Assembly (NCBI RefSeq): GCF_036826855.1
Contig: NZ_CP104578.1
Span: 1 to 64,000, forward strand
Length of the DNA stretch: 64,000 bases
Origin: Streptomyces sp. SJL17-4
GTDB taxonomy: Bacteria > Actinomycetota > Actinomycetes > Streptomycetales > Streptomycetaceae
Direction of reading: 5' to 3'
Below the pieces are notes generated by a model. The model had not been told where the DNA came from. It was given only the letters and a program-made list of their open reading frames with translations, and did not search any database. Positions within the stretch are counted from its first letter, which is position 1, and each line of letters opens with the position of its first letter. Positions 1-9,442 of this stretch are shown piece by piece. The translations under genes were made by a program, and so were the position numbers.

Positions 1-2
1 TC

Positions 3-184
3 CCCTGGAGCGTCGCGTGGCTGGCAGGCGCCCTGATTCTCGTTCTTCTGCTCGTTCTCGTCCTGTTCGGCGCCGGCTTCGCGCTGAAGGCCTCTGGTGG
101 ATCGCCCTCGCGGTCCTGGTCCTGTGGCTGATCGGGTTCGTAGCCCGTCCGAAGGGCGGCAGCGGCCGCTGGTGCCGCTGGTAG
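3..184 (+). pseudogene. Small hydrophobic membrane protein, 5' partial, frameshifted
   Basis: The window opens inside a short gene. The third frame encodes a Leu/Val/Ile-rich membrane helix ending in FALK. The coding sense then continues in the second frame as LWWIALAVLVLWLIGF and ends GRWCRW with TAG at 182-184. Streptomyces genomes carry many roughly 55-60 residue two-helix proteins with the pattern ALKALWWIA and a terminal RWYRW, and this matches them. Restoring the frame needs one extra C near 91-92, so this is either a one-base deletion or a read error. The start codon lies just outside the window. Function is unknown for the family. Confidence 0.6.
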
Positions 185-211
185 CCCTACGGCGAACCCC
201 TTCCCGGGTAC

Positions 212-248
212 GGCGAGGGCGGACCCCCGATGGGGGTCCGCCCTCGCC
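212..248. terminator. Perfect 17-bp inverted repeat, bidirectional terminator
   Basis: GGCGAGGGCGGACCCCC at 212-228 is followed by a 3-base loop (GAT) and its exact complement at 232-248. It lies between two convergent genes, so it probably ends both the small membrane protein transcript and the leftward toxin/immunity transcript. There is no long T-run, as is usual in Streptomyces. Confidence 0.8.
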
Positions 249-312
249 ATGTCGTGCCCGGGATCCCGGTCGCCGGGCGCCTGTCGCGCGCCGGGGACGG
301 CCCGGGTCCGGG

Positions 313-603
313 TCAGTCCCCGATGAAGAGGAGGTAGCCCGAGCGACGGACCGCCTGATGGGCCTCCTCGATGACACGCCGCACGACGGGTGTCTTCTCC
401 TCCTCGGGCAGCTCCTCCAGCTCGACGACGAGACGCTCCAGCTGGGGCGTGTTGAACATCGTCAGGTCGTACGGCGAGACGCCGTGCCGCAGGCTGTCAC
501 GGGGAGCCCGTGCGCACATCGCGAGGAACGAGCCCTCGACGTCGTCACCGAACTCCTCGACCACGTCCTGCACGCGGTTCAACTTCCGAATTCCCAGACC
601 CAT
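313..603 (-). CDS. Small acidic protein, candidate immunity protein
   Basis: A 96-residue cytoplasmic protein with no signal peptide and no membrane segment. It is rich in Glu and Val and looks mostly helical. I do not recognise a named family. The ATG at 603 has a strong ribosome binding site (GGAGGGA) about 10 bases upstream, and it begins only 18 bases after the stop of the large secreted coiled-coil protein, in the same direction. In polymorphic toxin systems the immunity gene sits exactly here, directly downstream of the toxin, and is small and cytoplasmic. The immunity role is inference from position and from the toxin-like end of its neighbour; it could equally be an unrelated small gene. 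Confidence 0.7.
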   Translation of the reverse strand: MGLGIRKLNRVQDVVEEFGDDVEGSFLAMCARAPRDSLRHGVSPYDLTMFNTPQLERLVVELEELPEEEKTPVVRRVIEEAHQAVRRSGYLLFIGD

Positions 604-621
604 CTTCCTCTTCCCTCCGTC

Positions 622-3600
622 TCAGGCGTCCGTCGGACGGATCGGATACATCGTCACCAGGTCACCGTGCACGCTCACCACAATGGTGAGGCAGTGGGTC
701 TCCACCTCTCCACTGTCCCGGGAGGACCTGCCGAACTTCTTCTTCGGATCGAGGCAGACGTTCCGCTCGCGGTAGGCGCTACCGCCGCTCGCCTGCTTCC
801 ACGCTCCCTGGTCCGTGATGGCGCCGAGGAAGACGTCCTTCAGGTCTCCGAGCGTCAGGTCGGAGTTGAACAGGCCCTTCTGTCTCGTGACCTTGCTTCC
901 GCCTTCGAAGTGGAAGTCCCGCAGGTTCCGCAGCGCGAGCGTGTCGAGAGCCACCTCGTAACCTCCTTCGGGGAGATTCTGGCCGAGGGGGATGAACTCG
1001 CAGTCGTCCCAGCCGTCCCAGCCGTCCCACCCGTCGAAGCCGCCGCCGGAGGACGCGGCCGAGAGGAACCGCAGGCCCACCGCTCCGGCCTGTGCCTTCG
1101 GCGCGGACCTCTGCGGGGCGGACTTCGGTTTCGGCTTGGTCGGGCAGAGGACGGCCTTCGCCCGCTCGATGACCTTCTCGGCCTTCTCGACGACCTTCTT
1201 CGCCTTGGCGGACTTGTCGAGGAAGGTGTTGATGCCGGCGATGGCCTTCGCGATCCGGGGGATCTTGCTGGCGATCTTGAGGACCTTCATCGGACCCAGG
1301 TTCTGGACGATGGCCCAGAGGCAGGTCGGGATGTCCGGGTCATCGATGCAGGCCTTGATGTCCTCCAGGAAGAGTTCGACCAGGATCTCCCCGCCGTTCT
1401 CCAGCAGGTAGTCGATGAGGTCGTCCTCGGCGAGCGCGCGGGCCGCCGCGTACTCCTCGGGCGTGATGCCCGCCGCTTCGAGGGCCTTGCGCTCTGCGTC
1501 CTCCAGGCTGACGGGCTTGTCGTCGCCCTTCTCCTTCTCCTTGGCAGCCTCCTCGCGCTCCTTGCGGCGCAGTTCGCGCTGGTACTCCTCGGCGCGCTTG
1601 GCGGCCTCGTCGGCCTCGCGGGCGTGTTGGCCGGCGTTGGCCGCGGCCGTCTCCGCCGACTTGGCGTGCCGCTCGGCGGACTCGGCGAACTCGGCGGCGT
1701 CGGCGGCGTCCTTCTCGGCGCGGGTGGCGGCGGCCTGTGCGGTGCTCGCCTCCTTCTCTGCCAGGGTCGCGGCGCTGAGCGCGGCCGCCGCCTGGTTCTC
1801 CGCGTCGGTCGCGGCGGCCCGCGCGCGTTCCGCCTCGGCCTCGGCCCGGGTGGCGGCGTTGCGGGCGGCCACCGCGTCCGCGGCGGCGGCGTTCGCCGCC
1901 TGGCGGGCCTGCTGCGCGTCGGCCTGCGCCTGGGCGTCGGCCTGGTCGGCCCGCGCTCCGGCTGCCCTGGCCTTGGCTCCGTCCTCGGCCGCCTGGGCCG
2001 CCGAGACCGTCGCCGCCGCCGAGGACCGTGCCGCGTCCGCGGTCGACCGGGCCGCCGCCGCGGCGGCCTTGAACGCGGGAGCCACCTGGGCGTTCGCCCG
2101 CTTCGCGGCGGCCTCGGCGGCCTCCGCGGCCTTGACCGCCTCGATGGCCTTCGCCTCCGCCGCGTCGGCCTGCTCCTTGCCCATCTTCAGGGCCGCGTTG
2201 TCCACCGTCACCGCGAAGTCGGCACCGATGTCCGTACCCGCGAAGGGCGCGGCGAGAGTGATGGCGGTGTTCGCCGGGTCGGCGATGCCCGCCGCCGTGG
2301 TGCGGGCCGAGGCGGCGGCCGATACCGCGACCCCGGCCTGGATCTGGGCCATGGCCGCCTCGCGGACGGCCCCGTCGGCCTCCTCCCTCGTCCGGTTGGC
2401 GGCCTGGAGCGCCTGGTTGGCGTGGATGGCGGCGAGACCGGCCAGCCGGGAGGCCTCGTGCGCGGCGACGCCCGCCCGACCCTCCTGCGCGGTGGCCTCG
2501 GCCGCCTTGGTGTTCGCCCGCTGGGCGGAGGCGTGCGTGAGGGCCGCCTCGCGCTCGGCCTTGCCCGCGGCGGCGTCCGCCGCGAAGGCGGCGGCCTCCG
2601 CCTTGTTCGCGGCGGCGTTGGCACGCGAGGCGTGCGCGGTGGCCTCACTGGCGGCGGCCCGGGCGCGGGCGGCGGCGCCGGAGGCCTCGATGGCGGCGGA
2701 CCGGGACCGCGTCGCCGCGTCCGTGGCCGCGTTGGCCGCGCCGCGCGAGGCCACGGCGGCCTTGCGGGACTCGTCGGCGTCCCGACGCGCCTGGTCGGCT
2801 GCCTGTCGCGCCAGCTGCGAGTCCGAGGTGCCGCTCGCCGCGGCGGCCAGGGCCTCGGTGGCCTTGGCACGGGCCTCGTCGGCGTCGTGCTGCCGCTCCG
2901 CCTCGAAGGCGGCGTTGCGCGCGTCGCGGGCCTTATTCTCCTCCGCCTTGGCGTTCCTGTCCGCCGTGGCGGCGGTGCCCTCCTGCGTGGCGGCCCGCGC
3001 GCGCATCTCGGCCGCGGTGGCCGCGGCCGCCTGCGCCTCGGCTCGCTTGGCCGACGCGGTGCGCGCCTCGGCCTCGGCCCGGGCGCGTGCCTGGGCGGCG
3101 ACCTGCTGCTCCCGCTCGGCACGCTCGCGCGCGGCCGCCGCCAGCTTCTGCTCGCGCTCGGCGATCCGACGCTGCTCGTCGGCGATCCTGGCCTGGCGCT
3201 GCGCCTCGACCCGAGCGTCCCGGGTCCGCTGCGCGTGCTCCCAGGCCGTCTTCTCCGCCTTCTCGGCGTCGATGCGGGCCTGACGGCTCTTGGCCGCCGC
3301 GTCCGCCGCGATCTTCGCCTGCTTGGCGGCCGAGGCCGCGAGACCGGCCGCCGCCTTGGCGTGCTGCTCGGCGTTGGCGCGCCACGCCTTGGCCTGCTTC
3401 TCGTTCAGCTCGGCCTGGTGCTGGGAGTTCAGGCCCGCGGCGTCGGCCGCCGTGGCGTCGACCGCGTGCTGGGCGGTCTGCGCGGCCTGCCAGGCGGCGT
3501 CGGCCGCAGCCTGGATGCCGGTGGCGACGTCGGACCACTGGGTGCCGTACGTCAGCCCGGTCTCCACCAGGATCTCGGCCTGCACCCTCGCCTGCCCCGC

Positions 3601-4680
3601 CGCGACCTGGGCCTGCTTGGCGGCGGTGTCGGCGAAGCCCACCTGGCGGGCTACGTCCTTCTTCACCTCCGAGTAGTCGGACAGGCGCTTGCCCGCCCGG
3701 TCCGCCGCGAGCATCCGGTCGGCGGTGCGCGAGGCGGCGGCCGCCAGGCTCATGGCGTTGGAGGAGTTCTTCAGGGCCCGGACGGCGTCCCCGTGGACGG
3801 CGATCAGCTTCGTACGGGCCTCGGCGGCCCGCGCGGAGTTCTCGGCCAGCTTGCGCAGTCGCTCCGCCGCCTCCAGGGCCTCCTTCTGCGCCTTCTCGTG
3901 CGCGGCCCGGTCGTCGGCGTCCCGCTGCGCCGCGACCAGGTAGCCCTTCTCCAGGAACTCGGCGATCACCTTGGCGTCACCGGTGGCCAGAGCCACCTGG
4001 GCGGCCCGCTTGACCTCGGGGCCGCCCATCGCGGCGAGCATCTCCACGCGCTTGCGGTTCTCGGCCGCGCGCTGCTGCTCGTTCTGCTCGGTGGCCTTGT
4101 CCCGCTGCCGGGCGATCTCGGCGCCGAAGGCCAGGAAGTCCGCGCGGTCCTGGGCGGTGCCGGCGAGGACCCGCTCGGCCTCGGCGTTGAAGTACGGGCC
4201 GCCCGTGCCCCGCATCGCCTCGATCTTCTGCCGGTTCCCGACGTCCGTCGCGTTCCGCTTGTCGCGGGCGCGCTGGCGGGCCTCGGCCTCACCCCGCTCC
4301 AGGAAGTCCCGGATCGCGTGCGGATCGGTGCTCTCCAGAGCCTTGCGCGCGGCCTCGCGGACTTCCTCCTCCTCATCGAACTCCGCGTAGTCCTCGACCA
4401 GTTGACGGTCGTGCTGGTCACTGAGCCGGTCCAGCTCGGTGCGGGCGTCCGGCGCCGGCGCGGCGCGCAGGGCGGCCAGGACCGCGTTCCCCCGCTGTAC
4501 GAGTTCCAGGGCACGGGCGTCCAGAGCCGCGCCGGCCGGCGGCCCGGCGGCTGTCGCGGACGCCTGCCCGGTCAGACCGACGAGCAGCACCGTGGCCAGC
4601 GCCCCCGACACCGCCCTCGCCGCTACGGCCCGGACCCGACCGGTCCGTCTCCCGGCCCCTGGCCGGAATATCTCTCCCAT
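622..4680 (-). CDS. Secreted ALF-repeat coiled-coil protein with toxin-like C-terminal domain
   Basis: About 1352 residues from the ATG at 4680, which has GGGGGAT upstream. An in-frame ATG at 4713 would add 11 residues ahead of the signal peptide and is less likely. Residues 1-45 form a signal peptide ending near ASATAAG. Residues about 60-260 contain ALF-type repeats (ALEST..AIRDFLERG, VLAGTAQDRADFLAFG and ALATGDAKVIAEFLEKG). Residues about 270-1130 are a very long Ala/Glu/Arg coiled coil. After a Gly/Trp linker with GWDGWDGW, the last roughly 127 residues are a compact unrelated domain ending ETHCLTIVV...VTMYP, the kind of C-terminal strand seen in several BECR-fold RNase toxins. A polymorphic toxin delivered on a stalk is the likely reading. 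Nuclease activity is inference; the coiled coil could also be structural. Confidence 0.75.
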   Translation of the reverse strand: MGEIFRPGAGRRTGRVRAVAARAVSGALATVLLVGLTGQASATAAGPPAGAALDARALELVQRGNAVLAALRAAPAPDARTELDRLSDQHDRQLVEDYAEFDEEEEVREAARKALESTDPHAIRDFLERGEAEARQRARDKRNATDVGNRQKIEAMRGTGGPYFNAEAERVLAGTAQDRADFLAFGAEIARQRDKATEQNEQQRAAENRKRVEMLAAMGGPEVKRAAQVALATGDAKVIAEFLEKGYLVAAQRDADDRAAHEKAQKEALEAAERLRKLAENSARAAEARTKLIAVHGDAVRALKNSSNAMSLAAAASRTADRMLAADRAGKRLSDYSEVKKDVARQVGFADTAAKQAQVAAGQARVQAEILVETGLTYGTQWSDVATGIQAAADAAWQAAQTAQHAVDATAADAAGLNSQHQAELNEKQAKAWRANAEQHAKAAAGLAASAAKQAKIAADAAAKSRQARIDAEKAEKTAWEHAQRTRDARVEAQRQARIADEQRRIAEREQKLAAAARERAEREQQVAAQARARAEAEARTASAKRAEAQAAAATAAEMRARAATQEGTAATADRNAKAEENKARDARNAAFEAERQHDADEARAKATEALAAAASGTSDSQLARQAADQARRDADESRKAAVASRGAANAATDAATRSRSAAIEASGAAARARAAASEATAHASRANAAANKAEAAAFAADAAAGKAEREAALTHASAQRANTKAAEATAQEGRAGVAAHEASRLAGLAAIHANQALQAANRTREEADGAVREAAMAQIQAGVAVSAAASARTTAAGIADPANTAITLAAPFAGTDIGADFAVTVDNAALKMGKEQADAAEAKAIEAVKAAEAAEAAAKRANAQVAPAFKAAAAAARSTADAARSSAAATVSAAQAAEDGAKARAAGARADQADAQAQADAQQARQAANAAAADAVAARNAATRAEAEAERARAAATDAENQAAAALSAATLAEKEASTAQAAATRAEKDAADAAEFAESAERHAKSAETAAANAGQHAREADEAAKRAEEYQRELRRKEREEAAKEKEKGDDKPVSLEDAERKALEAAGITPEEYAAARALAEDDLIDYLLENGGEILVELFLEDIKACIDDPDIPTCLWAIVQNLGPMKVLKIASKIPRIAKAIAGINTFLDKSAKAKKVVEKAEKVIERAKAVLCPTKPKPKSAPQRSAPKAQAGAVGLRFLSAASSGGGFDGWDGWDGWDDCEFIPLGQNLPEGGYEVALDTLALRNLRDFHFEGGSKVTRQKGLFNSDLTLGDLKDVFLGAITDQGAWKQASGGSAYRERNVCLDPKKKFGRSSRDSGEVETHCLTIVVSVHGDLVTMYPIRPTDA

Positions 4681-4732
4681 GAGGAAAATCCCCCCGAAAT
4701 ATATGAAATCCACTGTATGAACACAGAGAAAC

Positions 4733-4776
4733 GGGTGCTTCGCCCTCGACGTCCGTACAAGGAGGGCGGAGCACCC
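4733..4776 (-). terminator. Terminator of the ALF gene pair
   Basis: Arms of 15 bases at 4733-4747 and 4762-4776 (GGGTGCTTCGCCCTC and its complement with one mismatch) enclose a 14-base loop. It lies between the stop of the upstream ALF gene and the start of the toxin-like gene, all leftward, so the toxin-like gene probably has its own promoter in the AT-richer 4681-4732. Confidence 0.7.
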
Positions 4777-4843
4777 GGCGGTACGGCGCGGGCCTCCGGC
4801 CGGAAGCGGCCGACCGCCCCCGCGCGCACCCGTGGAGAGGTGG

Positions 4844-5986
4844 TCAGCCCCTCACACGCGTCTCGCCGTCCCGGGCCTGCCGGAGGATCTCCTGCCAGAA
4901 CGCCGCGACCCCGCCGGCGGCCTGCTCCTCCTGCGACCAGGACTGCCGGTTCGCCCCGGCGGCGCCCGCGATGCTCTTCCACATCTCCTCGGCGGCGCCC
5001 TGGGCGAGTTCCTGAACGCCCCGCCAGGTCTCCGCCTGGCGCGCCGCGTGCTCCCGTTCCGCCTGCCACGCGGTGCCGGCGTCACCGGCGTGCCGGGCCA
5101 CGGCCTGCCAGGCTCGCTCGGCCTCGGCACGGGCGGCGGCGACGTCGGCCGCCGTGCGCAGCGCGTCCTCCGCCTCGGCCGCCGCCTCGAGCAGCAGCGT
5201 CAGCGTCCGGTGGCGCAGCGCCTCGGACTCCGAGGTGCGCAGCTGGTACCCCTCCAGGTCGACGGCGGCGCCGGTCATCCAGCCGTACGCGTAGAACTCG
5301 CGGACGTCCTCGTCGGTCGTGCCGGGCCGCAGGGCCCACTGCGCCGACACCCGGACCTGCTCGCCGGGATCGCGCACGACGAGCGTCCGGACGAACTCCC
5401 GGTCCCGCTCCAGCACCGCCCGCTGCTCCTCGGCCACCGCCTCGCGCACCGCCCGGTCGCTCAGCTGGGCCTGGGCATAGCCGGTCTTGACGAAGGCGGC
5501 CCGTTCGGCGTCGGTGCCCTTGAGGGCACGCTCCGCCGCCGCCCGCGTCTGCGGAGCGAACGAGGCCGGGTGGGTCCGGACGACCCGCTCGCAGAACAGG
5601 CGGTTGCGGGTACGGGTGTCCCGCAGCCGCTGCCGGGCGGCGTCGTAGCCGCCGCCGGGCGCCAGCCAGGCGGTGATGGCGGCGTCTCCGGAGGTGTGGC
5701 GCAGCGCGTTCCACGCGGAGGTGCGCAGCTCCGCCGGGAGGCTCGACAGGGCGACCCGCCGGACCTGTTCCCGCGCCCCGGCCGCGGCGGCGGCCAGCGC
5801 CGCCCGTACCTCCTCGGAGGGCTGCGGGGTGTCCGGGGACGCCTGCGCGAGGACGTGGCCGGCCGGGAGGGCCCGGGCGTCGACGGCGGTGCCCGCCACG
5901 GTTCCCGCCACCGCCGCCACCAGGGTGGAGACGGTCAGGACCGTACGGAACGTCCTTCGCGGGGAAGGACGGTGGCCGGCCCCCAT
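4844..5986 (-). CDS. Secreted ALF-repeat protein
   Basis: A 380-residue exported protein. The ATG at 5986 overlaps the stop of the upstream ALF gene (TGATG), which implies translational coupling. Residues 1-38 are a signal peptide (RRTFRTVLTVSTLVAAVAGT followed by ARA). The body has ALF-type repeats of about 40 residues such as AAERALKGTDAERAAFVKTG and VREFYAYGWMTGA. The C-terminal third is a charged helical region rich in Ala, Glu and Trp (AWQAEREHAARQAETW). ALF repeats are known from secreted Streptomyces proteins of unknown function. There is no enzymatic motif. The unusually long reading frame upstream of 5986 is antisense or out-of-gene sequence and was not used. Confidence 0.75.
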   Translation of the reverse strand: MGAGHRPSPRRTFRTVLTVSTLVAAVAGTVAGTAVDARALPAGHVLAQASPDTPQPSEEVRAALAAAAAGAREQVRRVALSSLPAELRTSAWNALRHTSGDAAITAWLAPGGGYDAARQRLRDTRTRNRLFCERVVRTHPASFAPQTRAAAERALKGTDAERAAFVKTGYAQAQLSDRAVREAVAEEQRAVLERDREFVRTLVVRDPGEQVRVSAQWALRPGTTDEDVREFYAYGWMTGAAVDLEGYQLRTSESEALRHRTLTLLLEAAAEAEDALRTAADVAAARAEAERAWQAVARHAGDAGTAWQAEREHAARQAETWRGVQELAQGAAEEMWKSIAGAAGANRQSWSQEEQAAGGVAAFWQEILRQARDGETRVRG

Positions 5987-6807
5987 CACGGCGCCAGCGG
6001 AGGGACGACCTGCCACGCGGGGTGGGCCCTCAGGTCGATGTCGTCGCCCCAGCGCGCCGTCAGGGACAGCTCCTTGCGCTGGTTGACCGCCGCCTGGTTC
6101 CTGCGGAGCTCCGCCTCCTTGCGGTCCTTCTCGGCGAGTTCTCTGAGCTCCCTGGCGACGTCCCTGTTGTGGGCCTCGCGCGCGCCGTTGGCGATGAACT
6201 CCTGCCGGGCGTCCGCGGTGCCGGTCAGCGCGGCCGTGGCGGAGGCGCGCACCTCCGGCCCTGAGGCCGGGTGGCGCAGGACCGCGCGGGCGAAGTTCTC
6301 GTCGTTGAGCTCCAGCATCTCCGGGGCGCCCGTGATGCCGATGACCGTCATGACCTGCTGCCGCGCGGCCCGGGCGAGGCGCGCGGCCTCGGCCTTCTCG
6401 CGCTCGCGCGCCTGGTCCTGTCGGTACGCCTCGTGGACGCCGGTGACAATGTACGCGACGTGGTCCTCGGCCAGCGTGCTCGCCATGGCCTTCTCGGCCG
6501 CCGTGCGCACCGCGTCGTACGCCTCGCCGCCCTCCCTGGCCTTCTGCCACAGGGCGTGGACGAAGTCGTGGTCGCTCAGCAGCAGGACGTCCGCCGCGGG
6601 GTCGAGCCTGACCACGGCGGCGGCGTCGACGCGCTGGGTCTCGGTGGTGCCGATGCCGACCGCGCGCGCCGCCTGGTGCGGCGGCGCCGGAGCCGCGAAC
6701 GCGGCGGGCGCGGCGCCCGCCGCGAGGACGGCGGCGACAGCGGTGGTACCGACCACCGCGCGGGTGACGGTACGACGGACTCCTGGTCCGGGTGTGCCTC
6801 GGTGCAT
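5986..6807 (-). CDS. Secreted ALF-repeat protein, short paralogue
   Basis: A 273-residue protein with a signal peptide (about 1-39, ending AAFAAP) and two or three ALF repeats. It is closely similar to the first half of the ALF-AbfB protein at 10086-11672: both contain IGTTETQRV, VRLDP.ADVLLLSD.DFVHALWQKAR and EDHV..IVTGVHEAYR. It lacks the AbfB domain but ends HPAWQVVPPLAP, resembling the ALF-AbfB ending SSWQITTPLAP, so it may have lost the sugar-binding domain by internal deletion. It is the first gene of a coupled pair. Upstream, 7020-7045 holds a direct TTGACCA repeat that may belong to its promoter. Confidence 0.8.
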   Translation of the reverse strand: MHRGTPGPGVRRTVTRAVVGTTAVAAVLAAGAAPAAFAAPAPPHQAARAVGIGTTETQRVDAAAVVRLDPAADVLLLSDHDFVHALWQKAREGGEAYDAVRTAAEKAMASTLAEDHVAYIVTGVHEAYRQDQAREREKAEAARLARAARQQVMTVIGITGAPEMLELNDENFARAVLRHPASGPEVRASATAALTGTADARQEFIANGAREAHNRDVARELRELAEKDRKEAELRRNQAAVNQRKELSLTARWGDDIDLRAHPAWQVVPPLAP

Positions 6808-7564
6808 GGTGTGGTGAATCCCCCTGGGAACAAGAAATGGGCCCGGCCCTCAGCCGTGATAGAGGTCGCGCGGGCAGGGGGGACCGCCGGGAGACCACCG
6901 CCCCGCGACGACCGCGGAACGGCACACTTCCCCCACGGGCCGTTTCCCCCCGGAACCCGCTGTTGTGCTGGTCCACGCCACGGGATGCGCCCGGTGACAC
7001 CCCGTCACGACCGAACGCCTGGTCAAGCATTGGTCAAACCAGCTCCAGAACCCTACCAACGGCACTTTCGGAATGATCAACGAATAAGGGTCGGCAGTGG
7101 CCCGAAATAGCCGGTGGACAAGCAGACCGGACACCCGTCCACCCGTCCGCCGACCCACCTCCGGCCCGCGTGCGGCAGGCCCGTACACCCGTTCCCCCAT
7201 GGGGCACGGGCACGGCCGGAGCGATCTCCGCCCCGCACCCGCGACCTCCCCGTACCAGCGGAGCGGAAGACGGAGCACCCTCCTCCCACCAGCCCGTTCG
7301 ACCTGAATTCATCGATCGCGGCCGACCGGGGAAGCCCCGGAACACGGCCGCCCACCCCGCCGGAACATCCGCGCCGACGGCGTCCGCAGGCCACGGCGAA
7401 GGGCGGCCGATGGGCTTGACCGGGCCACCCCGGCACCGTGGGTTCGGCGCACCGATCCGCGAGCCACTGAAAGGAGACGACGCCGGATGACCCTCTTCTC
7501 CGAGCTGTCCCACTCCTCCCACCGGACCGCGTGGACTCCGGGTCTCATAGCGCACGGCTGCTGA
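6808..7564. other. Gene-free stretch upstream of the ALF pair
   Basis: I see no supported gene in these roughly 750 bases. Long reading frames exist on both strands but have no recognisable family, no sensible start context and mutually incompatible composition. The left end must contain the promoter of the leftward ALF pair. A TTGACCA direct repeat (spacing about 11) on the minus strand around 7020-7045 is the only element that stands out. Confidence 0.5.
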
Positions 7565-7843
7565 ACACCCCTCTTCCGGCGTGCCCGCTCACGGGTGGCC
7601 GCGAGCACGTACAAGCTGCCGAGCTTCTCCGAGATGCCGGAGGAGTTCCACGTCCGGCTCCTGGAGGACGCCACCGAGGAGGGAGCGGTCTACGGCTCCA
7701 AGGCCGTGGGCGAGCCACCACTCATGCTCGCGTTCTCGGTGCGCGAAGCGCTGCGGCAGGCCGCGGCGGCGTTCGGGCCCGCCGGAGTCAGCGTCGAACT
7801 CGCCTCGCCCGCCACACCGGAAGCGGTGTACCGGGCGATCTAA
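7565..7843 (+). pseudogene. 3' remnant of xanthine dehydrogenase molybdenum-binding subunit
   Basis: About 80 codons reading STYKLPSFSEMPEEFHV, then GAVYGSKAVGEPPLMLAFSVREAL and ELASPATPEAVYRAI. This is the conserved C-terminal end of the molybdopterin-binding xanthine dehydrogenase subunit, which normally has about 750 residues. An in-frame stop at 7562-7564 precedes it and the rest of the gene is absent. It sits 80 bases before a broken xdhC, the usual xdh order, so this is the tail of a deleted purine catabolism operon. Confidence 0.75.
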
Positions 7844-7925
7844 ACCGCCCGGGGCGCCGGTGGGCGGGACGGGCACCACACCCGCGACGGCGCCACCGTC
7901 CCCGTCGACGCCAGCTCACCCGTCC

Positions 7926-8733
7926 ATGCCTGACACGACCACCTGGGTCACCGCCGTCGCGCGGTTGCGGGCCCGCCGGGAGCCCGGCGTGCTCGCGACC
8001 GTGCGGGGCCACGCGCCCCGCCGGGCCGGAGCCAAACTCGTGGTCGGACGGACGGAGACCCGGGGATCGATCGGCGGCGGCAACATAGAAGCCGTCGCGA
8101 TCGACCGGGTCCGCGAACTCATCGCCGCCGCCGCGCCGGAGCCCGAGCTGATGGAGTTCGCCCTCAACGACAAGGTCACCTCCCGGCACGGCGTGCAGTG
8201 CTGCGGCGGAACCGTCACCGTGCTGCTCGAACCGCTCCCGGTCGTCCAGGCGGTGGCGGTCTTCGGCGTCGGACACGTCGGCCTGGAACTGGCGCGCATC
8301 CTGGCCCGCCACGACATCGACCTGCACCTGACCGACTCCCGCCCCGACATGCTCACCGACGAACGGCTCGGCGTGCTCGTGGACGCGGTGGCACAGATCC
8401 ACGTCCACCACACCCCGCTGCTCCCCGAGGAGGTGCTCGCGGAGCTGCCGGCCGGCACCCACGTCCTGATCATGACCCATGACCGTGCCGAGGACGCCGC
8501 CCTGTGCGACGCCGCCCTGCGCGCCTCCGGCCTCGGCTCGATCGGACTGATCGGCTCGGCCGCCAAAATGGACGCGGTTCCGGCGGCGCCCGGCCACCGA
8601 GGGCGGTCACGACGCCGCCACCATCGGCCGGATCAAGAGCCCCATCGGCATCGCCGAGATCACTGGCAAGGAACCGGCCACGATCGCCATGAGCGTCGCC
8701 GCCGACCTGATGCGGAGCTTCACCTCGACATGA
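7926..8733 (+). pseudogene. xdhC: XdhC-type molybdenum cofactor insertion protein, frameshifted
   Basis: From the ATG at 7926 the reading matches XdhC proteins: SIGGGNIEAVAIDRVRE, a CCGGTVTVLLEP segment with the paired cysteines, a Rossmann part (AVFGVGHVGLELARIL) and LGSIGLIGSAAK. At 8565-8568 an AAAA tract shifts the frame. Reading one base later restores the family C-terminus, RIKSPIGIAEITGKEPATIA, ending with TGA at 8731-8733. XdhC normally protects and inserts sulfurated molybdenum cofactor into xanthine dehydrogenase. With the dehydrogenase gene deleted, decay is expected, but a homopolymer read error is also possible. Confidence 0.75.
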
Positions 8734-9442
8734 CGGCCCTCCCGGGCTGCCCGGCAAGGGGGAGCCCGGGACCGCCGCTCGGAATCGGTCGAACTCACCC
8801 CTCCCGCCGCCCCCACGACCCACGACGACACGGCACCGACGAGCCGCCCGGAGGCGCCGGACGGCGACCGGGAACGCGGACAACTCCCGCCGCCCGAAAG
8901 GAATCCGGACCACACGGAGCGTACGCGGCAGACGCATCCCGGCCACCGGCGCACCCCAGGGGAGTGGCGAAAAATAGCCCTTTGCTTCCTTCGGCACCCG
9001 CCGGTTACGGTTCCGATGATCATTTGACGGGGGCAGGCGCCGGAGGGGATCGGCGAGGTGTTGACCGCACTTCGCCGGGCCGGACCGGCCCCCGGGCACG
9101 TTCGCATTCCGGGGGAACCATGAACCGTGATTCGGTGCGCGCGAAGCGCACGACGATCCAATCCGTCGCCTTCCCGTCCCACTGGCGGGAGACCGGCACC
9201 TCCGTACCCGCGAGCCTCCGCACCCGCTGAGAGCCCGGCTCCGGCCACATCCCCGGGACGCACGCGCCGAGCACGTCCGTAGGCGCACCTGAGCCTGCCC
9301 GCGCCCCCGCCCGTCCGTACCGGTGACCCCACGCGGCGCCTCCTCCACCGACGAGCCCCGACGAGTCCCGGCGGTCCCGGTGCGCCCCGTTGCGTCTGCG
9401 TCGCACATCCCCGCACGAAGAGACATAAAGAGAACGGATCCC
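8734..9442. other. Gene-free stretch before the lectin gene
   Basis: About 700 bases without a supported gene. A possible housekeeping-type promoter reads TTGCTT, 17 bases, then TTACGG around 8981-9010 on the plus strand, but it is about 430 bases from the lectin start, so its assignment is uncertain. Confidence 0.4.

Noticed and set aside
97..5490. A 1797-codon open frame antisense to the ALF and toxin-like genes
   Set aside because: It is the high-GC shadow of real minus-strand genes: Arg/Gly/Leu-rich without any domain, while the opposite strand has signal peptides, repeats and RBSs.
7034..7555. A 173-codon minus-strand frame upstream of the ALF pair
   Set aside because: No RBS, no family; Gly/Arg/Pro composition typical of non-coding high-GC DNA.
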